From positions 625,578 to 689,577 of the forward strand of contig KN805370.1 in assembly GCA_000818945.1 (NCBI GenBank): a stretch of DNA of 64,000 nt, in the 5' to 3' direction. The stretch comes from Schizochytrium sp. CCTCC M209059 (Eukaryota; Sar; Bigyra; Thraustochytrida; Thraustochytriidae). The notes under the pieces are model-generated. The model had not been told where the DNA came from, did not search any database, and saw only the letters and a list, made by a program, of their open reading frames with translations. Each line of letters opens with the position of its first letter. Position 1 is the first letter of the stretch. Shown here piece after piece: positions 1-10,616 of the stretch. The translations under genes were made by a program, and so were the position numbers.

Positions 1-352
1 GGCTCGACAATGTGCGCGGGAGAATAGCCATCTTACGATTGGCATCAAACTCGGCGGCGCTGAATTCATCAAAGACCTTTGCATTCGATCCCTCGTCCGG
101 GGACTCATCATATTCGGATTCCTGCTCGAGCGCCTCGTCATTCATGTCTTTTGCGATGTCTTCAGCAGAGACCGAGGCGCTCGCAGAGGGCGCCAGAATA
201 GAGCCTATTGCGACCTTTGTCACGCCGTACTGGCCAATGACTGTGTCCATGTTTCCTTCGCCGCCATCGATCGTGAAGGCGATGAGCGCCACGATCATCA
301 CGCACAACACGCTCAGCGATCCAATCGCCTTGGTCGTCATCAGGCGATTCAT
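1..352 (-). CDS. O-fucosyltransferase-like type II membrane protein, 5' part only (paralogue 1)
   Basis: A minus-strand reading frame starts at an ATG at 352 and stays open for 117 codons to the window edge, so the catalytic part lies outside. Residues 8-26 form a hydrophobic signal anchor. What follows is clearly related to the N-terminus of the next gene (start 3265): both have an F-x2-DGG-x-GN-[IM]-DT segment followed by GQYGV, and later a VFD segment and an LPRT motif at matching spacing. The two are therefore tandem paralogues in the same orientation. Membership of the GDP-fucose O-fucosyltransferase family is inferred through that paralogue. A second ATG at codon 5 is an alternative start. 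Confidence 0.65.
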   Translation of the reverse strand, partial: MNRLMTTKAIGSLSVLCVMIVALIAFTIDGGEGNMDTVIGQYGVTKVAIGSILAPSASASVSAEDIAKDMNDEALEQESEYDESPDEGSNAKVFDEFSAAEFDANRKMAILPRTLSS

Positions 353-965
353 CGTGTCCGAGCCGAGCTTTACCGAGATGACCTTCGCCTCGCCTTGACA
401 CGCTCGCGCAGACCCCTGCCTCGAGCTAGCGAGCTAGCGAGCGAGGGAGTCTCTCTCCGTCGCGCGTCAGTTGGTTCTCAGGTCACGGCGCCGCGGCGCG
501 ATCCGCTCGCTCGCTCGCTCGCGTGCGCTCTTCCCTTTCTGGCGGCCGGCCGGCCGGCTCGGCACGCGCAGAGTCAAGGCGAGACGGAGCGCTGCTCGGG
601 CCCGCGGGAAGCGCGTGCGCCGCCGCCGCTGTTTGGCTTTGCCTGCCGCGCCGAGTGCCTGACGGCGAGTCGAGGTCGAGCGCTCACAGGAGAGACGGAG
701 ACAGAGATGAGATACTATGAACGGAGACAGAGACGCACGGAGAGGAGATAAGACCTAGCTAGTAGCTAGCTAGCGCCACGGTTCTGACACAACGGGCCAT
801 CGAGCCGATCGTCGTCGGGCACAAGGCAGGCAGGCAGGTCGGGCGCGTGCACATCATGATGGTGGGGCAGCGAGCATTTGCGCGTCACATGACGCGAAAC
901 AAGGGCCGGAGGCGAGCGGGACGGCGTCGCGTGGAGGAGCGAGCCGTCGGAGAGAAGAGCGATGG

Positions 966-997
<32 letters not shown>

Positions 998-1401
998 TGA
1001 TGGTGTGAGTTCATGCCGACGAAAGAGGGATCCCGCGTTTGGGCACTTCGCGAAGGGAGAATTGGACTGGGTGATAGGTCTAAGCGGCAGCGCCGATAGT
1101 GAGTGATGTTGCGCCGCTGTGGGTGATTGTAGCCGCCGCCTTACTCATGCTCAGGTCATCCGTCATCGCAATAGAGCTGACAGCTGACACAGCTCCATCG
1201 TCGACCATCACTCAGTCTTGATGATCGGTGCACCGATTTGGAGATGATGCCAATGAGATTGGAAAATTTCATTTCGTTTACGCCTATACTGACCCAGGTA
1301 GGTGGTAGGTTGCTTTCCTTTGGGGAAGGAAAGGCCATAGATAAGTCCGCCCCGCCCACCCACACCCCTTACCCGTCAGCTCATTGTTTCACTCGCTCGC
1401 A
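353..1401. other. intergenic region with GA microsatellite
   Basis: This is the promoter side of the first O-fucosyltransferase-like gene and the 3' side of the second. It contains GCTAGC-type motifs near 423-445 and 755-775, a CGCTCG-rich stretch near 500-530, and a GA dinucleotide run at about 966-997. Short reading frames here are GC-driven and have no recognisable product. I see no gene. Confidence 0.6.
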
Positions 1402-3265
1402 TTAATCCAAGTCGTCGTCGTTGTTGTTCTTGCCGCCCTTCTTGCCCTTCTTGTTGTGGGCGCGTACGGCAATATTACGATCCGGCTCCGTGTTCGGTGC
1501 CTTGGGCCCGAACTGAAGGTCCTCAATAGGCTTGGCGAGGTTCTGGGATCGACCCCGACCCGCAAGACGACCGCTCCAGCCAGAAAGGTAACTTGAGCCA
1601 ACCTTCCAGGGCACCTTGTTCGCAGGATCAGCCATATCCGGAATCGTGGTAAGCATGTAGTGACGCATGTGACTGATCGTACGGCTAAATGTCGACACCG
1701 AGGTGCCCATAAAAGTGCGGCCTCGAGCCGCAATGAGCTGCTCCACCATGCCAAAGGTATCCATGTAGATTTTAGTGGTTGGGAGGCGATGCTTGAAGTC
1801 AATGAGGGCCTCAGCGACCTCGGGAATCTCGGCAAGATCAACTTGCGAGACCACGCGCTTGAACGCCGACATGGGCTGAAAGTAAGGCGTAAGTTTGCCC
1901 ATGTTGTCGCGCATCATGCCGTCTGTGGCGACGTATACAGGCCTGTCCCGGCTCATGCCCGACTCCAATGCAGTCTTGATCATGTTTCCACAGTTGGCGT
2001 TGCGCTTCAATGCACGTTCCTCGTAATCTCCAAGACGGATGTGAAAGCTGTCAAAGTCTGTGCCCATGGCCTTCATGACCATGTGAGATATTTTCAGGAA
2101 ATACGGCGAGTGTCGTGTGTATGCATTGTACCACGTTGGATAGTATTTACGCGAGTACCAGCGACCCTTGGCAAAGATAATGGGCGTCTTGGCGTTCTGA
2201 ATCTGCCTCCGGACGTTCTGGATCGTCTTGCCATTGGCCATCATCATTTTTCCTTGCCACTTGGGATAGGTTACCAGGGAGTTGGTCTTTTCGGTACCTC
2301 CGAGGGTTTCTTTCCAGAACTGGTACAGCGTGCCATTGATGGGGTTAATCTCGATACCAAAGGCGCGTTCCATGTAATCGATGTCAAGAATCTGGTCCAT
2401 GGGAATGGTTGTCTCGACAGTTTGGTCTAGGTAGCCATTTTCAAAGTTGCTATGCCGGGCGGCAGGCGGAATCAGCAACGTAAGTCCATAATCGCGGCAG
2501 ATGCCGATGGCACTCAGCAAACACCTGCGCATATCAACACACCAAAGAAAGAAGAAGAGAAAAGAAGAAAAGTCACGTCAGTCAAGTCATGTCATCGCAT
2601 GTCATCGCATGTCATCAAAACACTTGCGGCCAGCACCAAAGCACCCAAGAGACCACACCGAAAGCATCTTTCGGGGGCTCAACATAAGCATCTTTCGGGG
2701 GCCCAAGATCAACTCCTCCAAACGAAGTTAACTCCGCCCCGACCCTTCTCATCTACCACCATCCTACCGCCCTTCTTATGACTCGAGCGCAGACCCTGTC
2801 CGATTGAGCTACGAGCTACTTAACCTACATGCGCTGATTGCTCCAACCGCCGCTGGGAGAATACAAAAAGTACCGCTTGCTCATGTCTGTGACAAAGTAG
2901 TTGTAGGGCTTCTTCGTCGTTCGCGGCAAGCGGGAGATGTTCCGAGATCCCTCGTTGACTTCGTCCTCGCTCAGGATGTCGAAAACAGGGGCCGGGCCCC
3001 ATTCGTCCTCGTCGTTGTAGATGTCAGATTCGGTCGTCCCAAAGTTGTACCCGGTTGCTTTGTTGAGCGCCATCGAGGACAGTCGCACGCGTGAGACGCC
3101 GTATTGCCCAAGGAGCGTATCGATGTTTCCGACGCCGCCATCGTCCATAAAAGCCACCACGCTACCGAAAAACACGACGACCACCACGACGAGGCGCCAG
3201 TGCTTGCGCATTTCCGGGCTTAGCATGTTCGGCGGCGGGGCCAAGACATTTTCCACCGTCGCCAT
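1402..3265 (-). CDS. O-fucosyltransferase-family glycosyltransferase (paralogue 2), two exons
   Basis: Exon 1 is 3265-2829 and exon 2 is 2524-1402, giving 519 residues. The 304 bp intron starts GTAGGT and ends GCGCAG, with the splice inside codon 146. Residues 24-39 are a valine-rich signal anchor, so this should be a Golgi/ER type II membrane enzyme. Family landmarks are GGWSNQR (139-145) just before the splice, HIRLGD (307-312), the VYVATD strand, and a late block with VEQ, GT-x2-STF and a following Arg. These match the GDP-fucose protein O-fucosyltransferase fold (Pfam O-FucT), which transfers fucose to secreted proteins. The C-terminus is a Lys/Asn/Asp-rich tail. The start at MATVEN is preferred over an upstream in-frame ATG at 3430, whose extension would displace the anchor. 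Acceptor specificity cannot be told. Confidence 0.82.
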
Positions 3266-4515
3266 CGTTTCTCCGCGTGTACGATCTGGCACTCCGAGAG
3301 GGCTGCAGCGCCCTCCTGCCTCTTCGGTTCCGCCTAGCAAGCGTCGGCCCACGAAGCGCTCGCAACCCTCGCGCGCCACCGGGATCTTGCCGCCGGCTAA
3401 CGATTTGGAGCCGACAGACCTCTGCAACAAGCAGAGGCTCTGTTGGTGAAAGACTTAGAGATGGGGGCCCAGTGCTTGTTTAGCATAAACAATAGAACCC
3501 GTTTTGCAATTTTTCTTTTTTCTTCTCCTTCCTTTTTCCCCCCTTGTCTCCAATGGATTAAAAGCAGTTCATGCAATGCAATGCGATGCAACGCAATCTT
3601 GCTCTCCTTTTCCTTTTTCTTCATCTTCATCTTCTTCTTCTTCTTCTTCTTCTCTTTGTGATGGATCTTGAGTGGTTAGTCAGGGGTTTCGTTCGGCCTG
3701 ATATGTGTTGCGCAGGAAGATGTGACAGATTAATGTATTGGGAATTGTTTTGCGTCCTCCTCGAAGGTGATTTAGTTTTAGATTTCGAGGTTCATTGGTT
3801 ACAGTTCGATGCTCCCGGACCTAATGCCACAGACTCCGACAAATCTACACCTTGGTGTTTTTTATGAAATGATTATGCATTTGCTAGCCAGGTATAGGCT
3901 ACAGACTCAGACCAGCTTTCACACAAAGTCGTGCTGGAGAAGGTCCGTTTACTCGGTTTCAACCGAAAGATAATGAGATGGGCTCTATAGAATTCGTCTT
4001 GATCCGAGAAGCAAATTGCAAGCAACAAATCATAGACTTTGTCCAAGCAGAGCTTCTTTTTATTTTTTCTTCCCCCAAGCACGTCATCAAATTGCAAGAA
4101 GATTCAGTGAAAAGCTGCCATCGTAACGAGCAACACCCTTACTCCTCTCACTACAAACACACAAAAAAACAATGTTTTTCTACTCCCAATTCTCTCTTTG
4201 AGAAGATGTCAATGATGCATGAAAAGAATATTTACCTCGTCAGCCACCATTATCGAAATTCAAGTCGCCAGCGCTGCTCCTGTATACGAAAAGTGGGCAT
4301 TGATCGATGGCATCTTCTGAAGTTCATGGCATCTTAAACCAAAGGCTATGAAGAAACGCGACAGGACACCATCCCAATCCAATCTCCAATTCAGACCGTG
4401 ACGGATCGCGGACGCGAGCGCGTGAGACTAGACCAACGAAGCGCCGCCGTCGCTCGGCTGTGAGACAGTGCACGCCGTTGCGTGCTAGGACTGCGAGGGA
4501 AAAGAGACAAAGAGG
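3266..4515. other. AT-richer divergent intergenic region with CTT microsatellite
   Basis: This lies between the start of the O-fucosyltransferase-like gene (-) and dihydroorotase (+). It includes a TTC/CTT run at about 3619-3655, with several ATGCA-type repeats just before it. Base composition is clearly more AT-rich than the flanking genes. Short open frames at 3571-4337 have no family resemblance. I see no gene, and both promoters are probably here. Confidence 0.55.
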
Positions 4516-5664
4516 ATGAGCGGGGCTCAAGAGATGACCGTGGTGCAGCCCGATGACTGGCACCACCACTTTCGGGAGGGCGCGCGGCTCCGGGCGGTAA
4601 CGCCCATGGTCGCGCGGCAATTCCGGAGGGCCATCGCCATGCCAAACCTCAAGCCGCCCGTAGTCAACACGGAGCAAGCCCTGCAGTATCGCGAGGAGAT
4701 CCTCGCGGCTGTGCCCGAAGGCGTAGATTTTGAGCCACTCATGACCCTCTATCTTACGGACAACACCACCCCCGAGGAAATTGAGCGCGCCAAAGCTACG
4801 GGAAAGATCGTCGCATGCAAACTCTATCCAGCCGGCGCCACCACTAACTCTGACTCTGGCGTTACTGACATCTCGCGCATCCGACCCACGCTCGAGAAAA
4901 TGGCTCAAGTTGGCATGCTCCTTCTTGTTCATAGCGAGGTCACGGACCCAGACACTGACATCTTCGATCGCGAGCCTCTTTTCATCGAGAGGCACCTGCG
5001 CTCCCTCGTCGCCGAGGTCCCTAATCTGAAGATTGTCATGGAACACATTACGACGCGCGAGGCCGTCGAGTTCGTCATGAGTTGCCCAGACAACGTTGCC
5101 GCGACGATCACGGCGCACCACCTTCTTTACAACCGAAACGCCATTTTCAAGGGTGGCATTCGCCCACACATGTACTGTCTGCCGGTTCTCAAGCGCGAGA
5201 CCCATCGCCAGGCCCTGCTCGAGGCCATTCGCTCGGGCAGCCCCAAGTTCTTCCTCGGTACAGACTCTGCACCTCACCCTCAAGCTGGCAAGGAGAACTC
5301 GTGCGGATGCGCCGGTGTTTTCACTGGTCTCAATGCCGTCGAGCTCTACGCCGAGGCCTTTGACGAAGCTGGTGCTCTCGACAACTTTGAGGCCTTTGCT
5401 AGCTTCAACGGCCCCCGCTTCTACGGTCTTCCGCAGAATACCAGCACCGTCAAGCTTGTCAAGACGCCATCGCAGGTGCCAGCCGCTTGCCCTTTCGGTC
5501 CGAATGAGTTGCTCATTCCTCTCCGAGCCGGAGAAACCGTATCGTGGACCTTTGAGGCCTCAGCTCAGTCTTCGGCCGCATCTTCGGCCACGACGCGTTC
5601 TAGTGTCAAGAGCAACAACAACGCTGAGGATGTGGCGCCGAGCAACAACAACAGCAGCCAATAA
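4516..5664 (+). CDS. URA4: dihydroorotase, class II (PyrC/Ura4 type)
   Basis: This enzyme interconverts carbamoyl-aspartate and dihydroorotate in de novo pyrimidine synthesis. The protein has 382 residues. The metal and carboxylate ligands fall exactly where the E. coli PyrC enzyme has them: H16 and H18 in [10 protein letters not shown]102 (the carbamylated lysine) in ACKLYPAG, H139 in LLVHSE, H177 in MEHITT and D250 in GTDSAPHP. That register fixes the start codon. The last 35 or so residues are a Ser/Asn/Ala-rich tail beyond the usual 350-residue family length. It is a free-standing single-domain enzyme, unlike the animal CAD fusion. No intron is seen. Confidence 0.96.
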   Translation: MSGAQEMTVVQPDDWHHHFREGARLRAVTPMVARQFRRAIAMPNLKPPVVNTEQALQYREEILAAVPEGVDFEPLMTLYLTDNTTPEEIERAKATGKIVACKLYPAGATTNSDSGVTDISRIRPTLEKMAQVGMLLLVHSEVTDPDTDIFDREPLFIERHLRSLVAEVPNLKIVMEHITTREAVEFVMSCPDNVAATITAHHLLYNRNAIFKGGIRPHMYCLPVLKRETHRQALLEAIRSGSPKFFLGTDSAPHPQAGKENSCGCAGVFTGLNAVELYAEAFDEAGALDNFEAFASFNGPRFYGLPQNTSTVKLVKTPSQVPAACPFGPNELLIPLRAGETVSWTFEASAQSSAASSATTRSSVKSNNNAEDVAPSNNNSSQ

Positions 5665-5947
5665 CTCATAAAATCCTTTAAAGTACAGGCAGAGGGCAAC
5701 TTTGAAACGTAAGATTCCCTGTGCCCCTGTCAATTGCCAGATGCCAGTCGCCGGAATCTATCTACCTGTGGATCGCCAATCGCTGCAAAGAACGTAAAAG
5801 ATATGACCATCGATTTGTTGCTATTGGCGGCAAACGAGTGACTCAATTCTTTTGCATCAGATGGCTTGACCTGACTCGTGCTGGCTCAAGCTGGCAGAAA
5901 CTGCAAATAGCACCAAGGATAGACGGCATCTTTTTTGTTTCTACAGC

Positions 5948-6477
5948 CTACGTTTCTGGATATTCGCGCATGGTACTCACAACAACCTTCATCATGTCAA
6001 TTGTTGTGTTGGTTATGGCGCGCAAAAGCTTTGCGTCCGTTGCTTCGATCGCTCTGTGGCGAGATGTCATTATTGCAAGAAAGTCGGTCAGCCAGCCAGC
6101 CACACACACACCGTCCACGTACTCTTTACTGCTTGCCTCAATCAATCCATCAACCAATCAACCGACCGACCACAGTCTACACCAGATATTTCCTTTCGTG
6201 CAACACATCCACGTATCAACGTACACGCAAAGCTGTTTTTCCTCCGTCGTGAATTGCCTTCGCCCGGTCTCTGCGTTGAGCGTAGGGTCCACCTCAAGCA
6301 CCTGTCGCGCCTTGACAGCGAGCGATTCGCTGGGAAAGTCAAACTTGCACGCACTGCGCAACACGGACAGGTATGTATGTGGTCGTTAGCTCACGACGAC
6401 GAGCGACGGGCGACGCGTGCCCATCTAGCCTCCGTGCGCCCGCAAACGTACCAACGGTACCTAAAGTCGCCGTCCAT
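5948..6477 (-). CDS. PCC1: EKC/KEOPS complex subunit Pcc1, three exons
   Basis: This small gene is visible only after splicing. Exons are 6477-6461, 6353-6225 and 6053-5948, giving 83 residues. Intron 1 (107 bp) starts GTACCG and ends GCGCAG. Intron 2 (171 bp) starts GTACGT and ends CCACAG. Phases join cleanly, and exon 1 contributes only MDGDF plus two bases. The product reads KFDFPSE, then VLEVDP, then an EATDAKLLRA segment, then a helix ending in STM. This is the Pcc1/LAGE3 pattern of a short strand-helix-strand-strand-helix protein of about 80-90 residues. Pcc1 is the dimerising subunit of KEOPS, which makes the t6A37 modification of tRNA and influences telomeres and transcription. It is convergent with dihydroorotase. 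Confidence 0.85.
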
Positions 6478-6913
6478 GGTCAGGCTCCGCTGCCTGCCGC
6501 AGCTTGTTTATTTCAGGACTGCCGAGGCGAGGCGAGCCTGACGAGGTCTGCTTCTTACTTTTTATTTGTAGCCGGGGCAGCAGCGCACGTCAAATGATTG
6601 ACGCAGTGCAGACCCACCTCTCTCTCTCACAGACAGTGAGCGAGCGAGCCAAGCGAACGACGCGAGGGGGCGAGCAAAACGAGACAGAGATCCTTTGCAA
6701 CCAGTGAGCGGGCAAGCGAGCGTGGGCAAGGTCGCGCCGACCGACGTCCGCGTCTCCAGCAAGCCCGTTTGGCCTCCACGCAAGACAACGGTGACGACAG
6801 TGTGCGCATCGACAGTGACGACGACGACGACGACGACGACGACATCATCTTGAGCGCGAACACACAGTGGTTTCCAAAGAAGTAACCAAGAAGAAAGACC
6901 TGCTATCATAGCG
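6478..6913. other. divergent promoter region with GAC microsatellite
   Basis: This lies between PCC1 (-) and the flavoprotein gene (+). A GAC/ACG trinucleotide run occupies about 6815-6843. A GCGAGC-rich stretch precedes it. I see no separate gene. Confidence 0.5.
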
Positions 6914-8995
6914 ATGTCTTTGCAGGGATATGCCGAGACGATGGCGGCAACGACGCCGACGATGATGGCCACGTCGACGACACCTACGATGACAGCCGTG
7001 ACGGCGACGGCGGCAACGATGACGACGACGACAACTATATCGCCATCGATGCCGCCGATGCCGACGACAAACTCAACCATTTCAAACTTAGGTGAACCTT
7101 CTGGATTCCAAGAGCAGAATGATCTCGCGGAGACGGAAGGCTTTGTCTTTGACCAGGATCGCAGAAATGCATCATCCTCATCCGGTCGGCCTTCGCAAGC
7201 AGCCGCGGCTGTGATTTTGGCTCTCGCACTTCGACTCCAGCCGATTCTCAAGAATCTGCGTGCTTCTTTCGCAGCTTCCTTGCATACATTGGGCAAGCTT
7301 TTCGGACTCGACAAGCTCGTATCTTTGTTACGCAGCCTGCGCGCCGTGTACGCGGGGAACGCGACCAAGATCAACGCCGGCATTGCTGCTGTTGCCGCTG
7401 CATACTGGCTCGCGTCCAAGAAACGCCAAAAGGACGCGCGGAAGCGTGCCCCTCAGCGCGTTGCAGTCATCGGCAGTGGCATCGCTGGCATGGGCGCTGC
7501 GTGGACCTTGAACCGTGGTGGCAAAGATGTTGTGCTTTACGAGAAAAAGCCCAAGCTTGGCGGCAACGCCAAAGCCATGACCTGGGATGTGGATGGCCAC
7601 AAGGTCGAGACCGGTCTCGCAGTGCTCGCCTGGCCGCATCAGTACTTTCACAACTACAATGCTCTGATTGATGAGCTCGGCATCGAGTACGAAGAGCACG
7701 AGCTTCGTTTCTTCGTAACCGAGCGCCAAAAGGACGGTTCCGCCAATTGCGTCTTTGCCCACGGACGCGAAAATTGGGAGCCGGACGCTGACCTGGCCAA
7801 AGACTTAAAGAACTGGGATCGCCTTTACCGCTTTGTCAAGCGCGTGAATGCTGTCTTCCAACCGAGCCCTGTGCCGAGCATGTACCGCGTCGGTTTCGCC
7901 AATCCTCTCAATCTGATTCCGCTGCGCGTGCTGTGCAAGTTCTTTGGCGTTTCTCAACGATTTTGGAATCTTGTGTTTGTGCCCATCCACACGTCGACCT
8001 TTCTCGAGGTTGAGATGGAAACCTTGCCATCTACCATGGCGGAGGTTCTTAATGAAGTTGTTCCCTTCACCGAGACGCCCCTTATGCGCGCGTGGAAGAC
8101 GCACTCCTACGACACCATCAAGACGATGGCATCCGAGCTCCCAACAGGCGCGGTGCGCACTTCTTGTGCCGTTGAGTCGGCCCGCTATGTGGCCCGTTCA
8201 GATGGATCGGGCTTTGATATTCACGTCATGGACGAAGACGGCAAGGAAGAGATCTTTGACGCCATTGTCTTTGCCTGCTCAGCTCCGGCAATGAATCAGA
8301 TTCTCCATGGCAAGGGCGCTACTCTTCCGGGTCAAGTTCTCGAACCCAACAAGGCGAATGGTCTCAACAACATCAACGATCGCGGTGTGTTCGCAGGTCT
8401 TACGTCGCGTCTTTTGAATGCACTTGAAAGCACCCTCCTTGACAACATCATGTACACGACCGATCGTGACAAGACGTTCGAAAAGGGAGTCGTGCACTCC
8501 GACGCCGATGCTGTGCTGCCATCGCAGTACAAGGATGAAGTTCTCGAGTCGTACTGCAACTACGTTGAAGTCGATGCGAAAAATCCCCGAGAAATTGAGA
8601 ATTCTTTTGTCATTTCCTCCTGGGCCCCTACCGTGCGGCATCCGGACGTTCAAGGCAAGCGTGCCATGTTGGTGTCTTATAATGCGGACTCCAAGCTCGA
8701 CGCAGCGGGAACTGATGCCGAATGGGTCTCTACTTCGCGCGAGGCGCATCCATGCCTGACACTATTTCAGCTTGCTAGCTCTGTAGTATGCTGGCCCTTT
8801 CTTCAAGGTACGCGCAATGGCCAGACATACTTTTGTGGGTCCGCTGTGTTGCCGGCCAACGGCCATGACCTCTCCTTTCTCTCGGGGGTTGTCGCGGCCA
8901 ACGAGCTCGGAGCTCCATATCCCTTCGCCCATGATCCCACGGCTCACGACGACTATCTTCGCTTGCGAAAGCTCATGCTTCGTTTCTGGGCGTGA
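6914..8995 (+). CDS. FAD/NAD(P)-binding amine-oxidase-like flavoprotein (COG2907-like)
   Basis: The protein has 693 residues. The first 60 or so are Thr/Met/Ala low complexity encoded by ACG/ATG repeats. A hydrophobic segment at about 153-166 (INAGIAAVAAAYWLA) then precedes a basic stretch. The dinucleotide-binding motif is VAVIGSGIAG with G187, G189 and G192, followed by an acidic strand end (LYEKKPKLGGNA). A C-terminal FAD motif reads TYFCGSAVLPANGHD. The layout and the VETGLAVLAWPHQYFHN block resemble COG2907-type predicted flavoproteins within the amine oxidase superfamily. The hydrophobic segment suggests membrane anchoring. The substrate is unknown. The true start could lie downstream, since the N-terminal repeats look like expanded microsatellite rather than conserved sequence. 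Confidence 0.82.
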   Translation: MSLQGYAETMAATTPTMMATSTTPTMTAVTATAATMTTTTTISPSMPPMPTTNSTISNLGEPSGFQEQNDLAETEGFVFDQDRRNASSSSGRPSQAAAAVILALALRLQPILKNLRASFAASLHTLGKLFGLDKLVSLLRSLRAVYAGNATKINAGIAAVAAAYWLASKKRQKDARKRAPQRVAVIGSGIAGMGAAWTLNRGGKDVVLYEKKPKLGGNAKAMTWDVDGHKVETGLAVLAWPHQYFHNYNALIDELGIEYEEHELRFFVTERQKDGSANCVFAHGRENWEPDADLAKDLKNWDRLYRFVKRVNAVFQPSPVPSMYRVGFANPLNLIPLRVLCKFFGVSQRFWNLVFVPIHTSTFLEVEMETLPSTMAEVLNEVVPFTETPLMRAWKTHSYDTIKTMASELPTGAVRTSCAVESARYVARSDGSGFDIHVMDEDGKEEIFDAIVFACSAPAMNQILHGKGATLPGQVLEPNKANGLNNINDRGVFAGLTSRLLNALESTLLDNIMYTTDRDKTFEKGVVHSDADAVLPSQYKDEVLESYCNYVEVDAKNPREIENSFVISSWAPTVRHPDVQGKRAMLVSYNADSKLDAAGTDAEWVSTSREAHPCLTLFQLASSVVCWPFLQGTRNGQTYFCGSAVLPANGHDLSFLSGVVAANELGAPYPFAHDPTAHDDYLRLRKLMLRFWA

Positions 8996-9312
8996 GCTTC
9001 CTCGTCAGCTCATGCTGGATCGATCGGTCACCCACGTATGCTCAACGTTTTCCATCAAGGCACCGCACTCACTTGAATTAAGTGCAAACCTTAAAAAGTG
9101 TACACGCACGAATTTTCATTTCTGTTCTATCCTATCTATCTTAAAGACTTTCTCCGCGATACTCCTACCATCGTAGTAGCATACCCGGGTAGAACGGTGG
9201 TGGCGCGGTGAGAATGCAAAGAGAAAGAGAAAGTGAGGAAAGAAGGTGGGGAAGAAGAAGAAAAAGAAGTTGAAGAAAAGGGGGAAAAAAGAGTCGTCCT
9301 GAACGCCCATAT
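8996..9312. other. convergent 3' region
   Basis: This is the shared 3' flank of the flavoprotein gene and ELOF1. It is purine-rich on the plus strand at about 9215-9295 (GAAA/GAAG tracts). I see nothing else. Confidence 0.5.
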
Positions 9313-9878
9313 TTACTCGTCTTCGTCGCCCTCTTCAGCGCGCGCGTCGACATTCTCGTTTTCACAGGCGTCGTACCATTCACAGAATACGTCAATAGGC
9401 TCGGTGAGATCTAAGAGGATGAAGTTTAACACGCAACGCAAACAAGTTTCCGTTAGTTGCTGCCTGATTCATTTACTTTCGCAGTCCAAGCTGATGCACC
9501 TCGCATTCCTTTGGAGTGAACGTACAATTTACCTTGACGGTTTGATAATCTGCGCCACAAACTCTGCAGCTCAGGGTCGCCATTCCCTTAACGTGCTCTC
9601 TGTGCAAAAGGTATCCTCAGGTTAGTCGTTTGATCAAGCTTGCGAAAGGCAAGTGACAGAAGAAAGAAGCGATGGACAAGGAAACGTTGCGAGAGTCGGC
9701 AGGCACATACGTAGGCACACAGACAGGCAGAGAAGCGAGCGGGGAACGAGATGTCTGCGACTTACATTTTGCAGGTGACGGCGTCATCCGTGGAGCAAAA
9801 GGGACACTTGAAGACCTTGCTGACCGTGGCGCGCTTCTTGGTCGCAACCTTCTTCTGCGACCTCCTTCGGCGGCCCAT
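9313..9878 (-). CDS. ELOF1: transcription elongation factor 1 homologue (ELOF1/Elf1), three exons
   Basis: This gene is assembled by splicing. Exons are 9878-9766, 9599-9526 and 9410-9313, giving 94 residues. Intron 1 (166 bp) is GTAAGT...CACAG and intron 2 (115 bp) is GTACGT...CTTAG, the latter with a CTAAC branch-point-like element. The product starts MGRRRRSQKK. It has zinc-ribbon pairs C25-x2-C28 and C49-x2-C52, then an LTEPIDVFCEWYDACE block, which is diagnostic of Elf1/ELOF1. The acidic tail is a family variable. Elf1 travels with RNA polymerase II, helps it pass nucleosomes and supports transcription-coupled repair. Intron 2's donor is chosen so that a Tyr-Leu pair precedes TEP; one residue of loop length depends on that choice. 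Confidence 0.9.
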
Positions 9879-10616
9879 GCTCGCCGCCGCCGCCAAGAAC
9901 GCGCCTGCCTCGGCGGTCTCGCGCAACCACCGCCGGCCGCGGTCCCCGCTCCTTTAGCCGCGTTGACGTTCCTTTCACCCCCCGTGCAACCAGAGGCGAC
10001 GCGCGGCCGCGTCGGAGGAGCCGGCGGAGAGGCGAGGAGGGAGGTCGCACGCGGAGCGTCTCGAGTCTGGGCGCCACGCGGAAGCGGCGGGCGCGGCGGG
10101 CGCGGTGAGGCGATGCGATACGGTGTCTGGTGGATCGAGCGAGCTCTCAGCCCAGTAGAAAAAAACAAAAAAAATATGAAAGGGGCCTATTCAGGTCGCA
10201 GCGCCGCGTTCGCGAGTTATAGGGACCAAATCGAACGGTCAAACTTTGACTTCAAGTCGAATGGGGGTGCCTGAGACGTATAGCTTCGAGGAACGAAAAA
10301 CGGGGACTTCGAGCCCGCTCTGCGATCGTAGGCTGCTCGCGATAAATCCAAGATCTGCATGATTGCTTGTCCATTTGGTTGCTTGGCTGGTGGCTTAGCG
10401 TCGACTTGAGAGTCGGCAAGCTCATTGGCAAGCTGCGGAGCTTGGCCACGAGTCGACATAGGGACAGTATCGAGTCAATGTCACGGACTGCTTCGCAAGA
10501 AAAGGGAAAGTCGATCCGTGGGCAGTACGAAGGGTGTTGCTCTGCCCTGCGGACAATAGAGCCCCTCGAACGAGGCGTTCAACATCAACTTGACCAAAAC
10601 TGATAACACTGATAGA
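9879..10616. other. divergent GC-rich promoter region
   Basis: This lies between ELOF1 (-) and the unrecognised gene starting at 10617 (+). It is very GC-rich at 9880-10100 and then near average. Short frames at 9957-10459 have no recognisable product. I see no gene. Confidence 0.5.
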
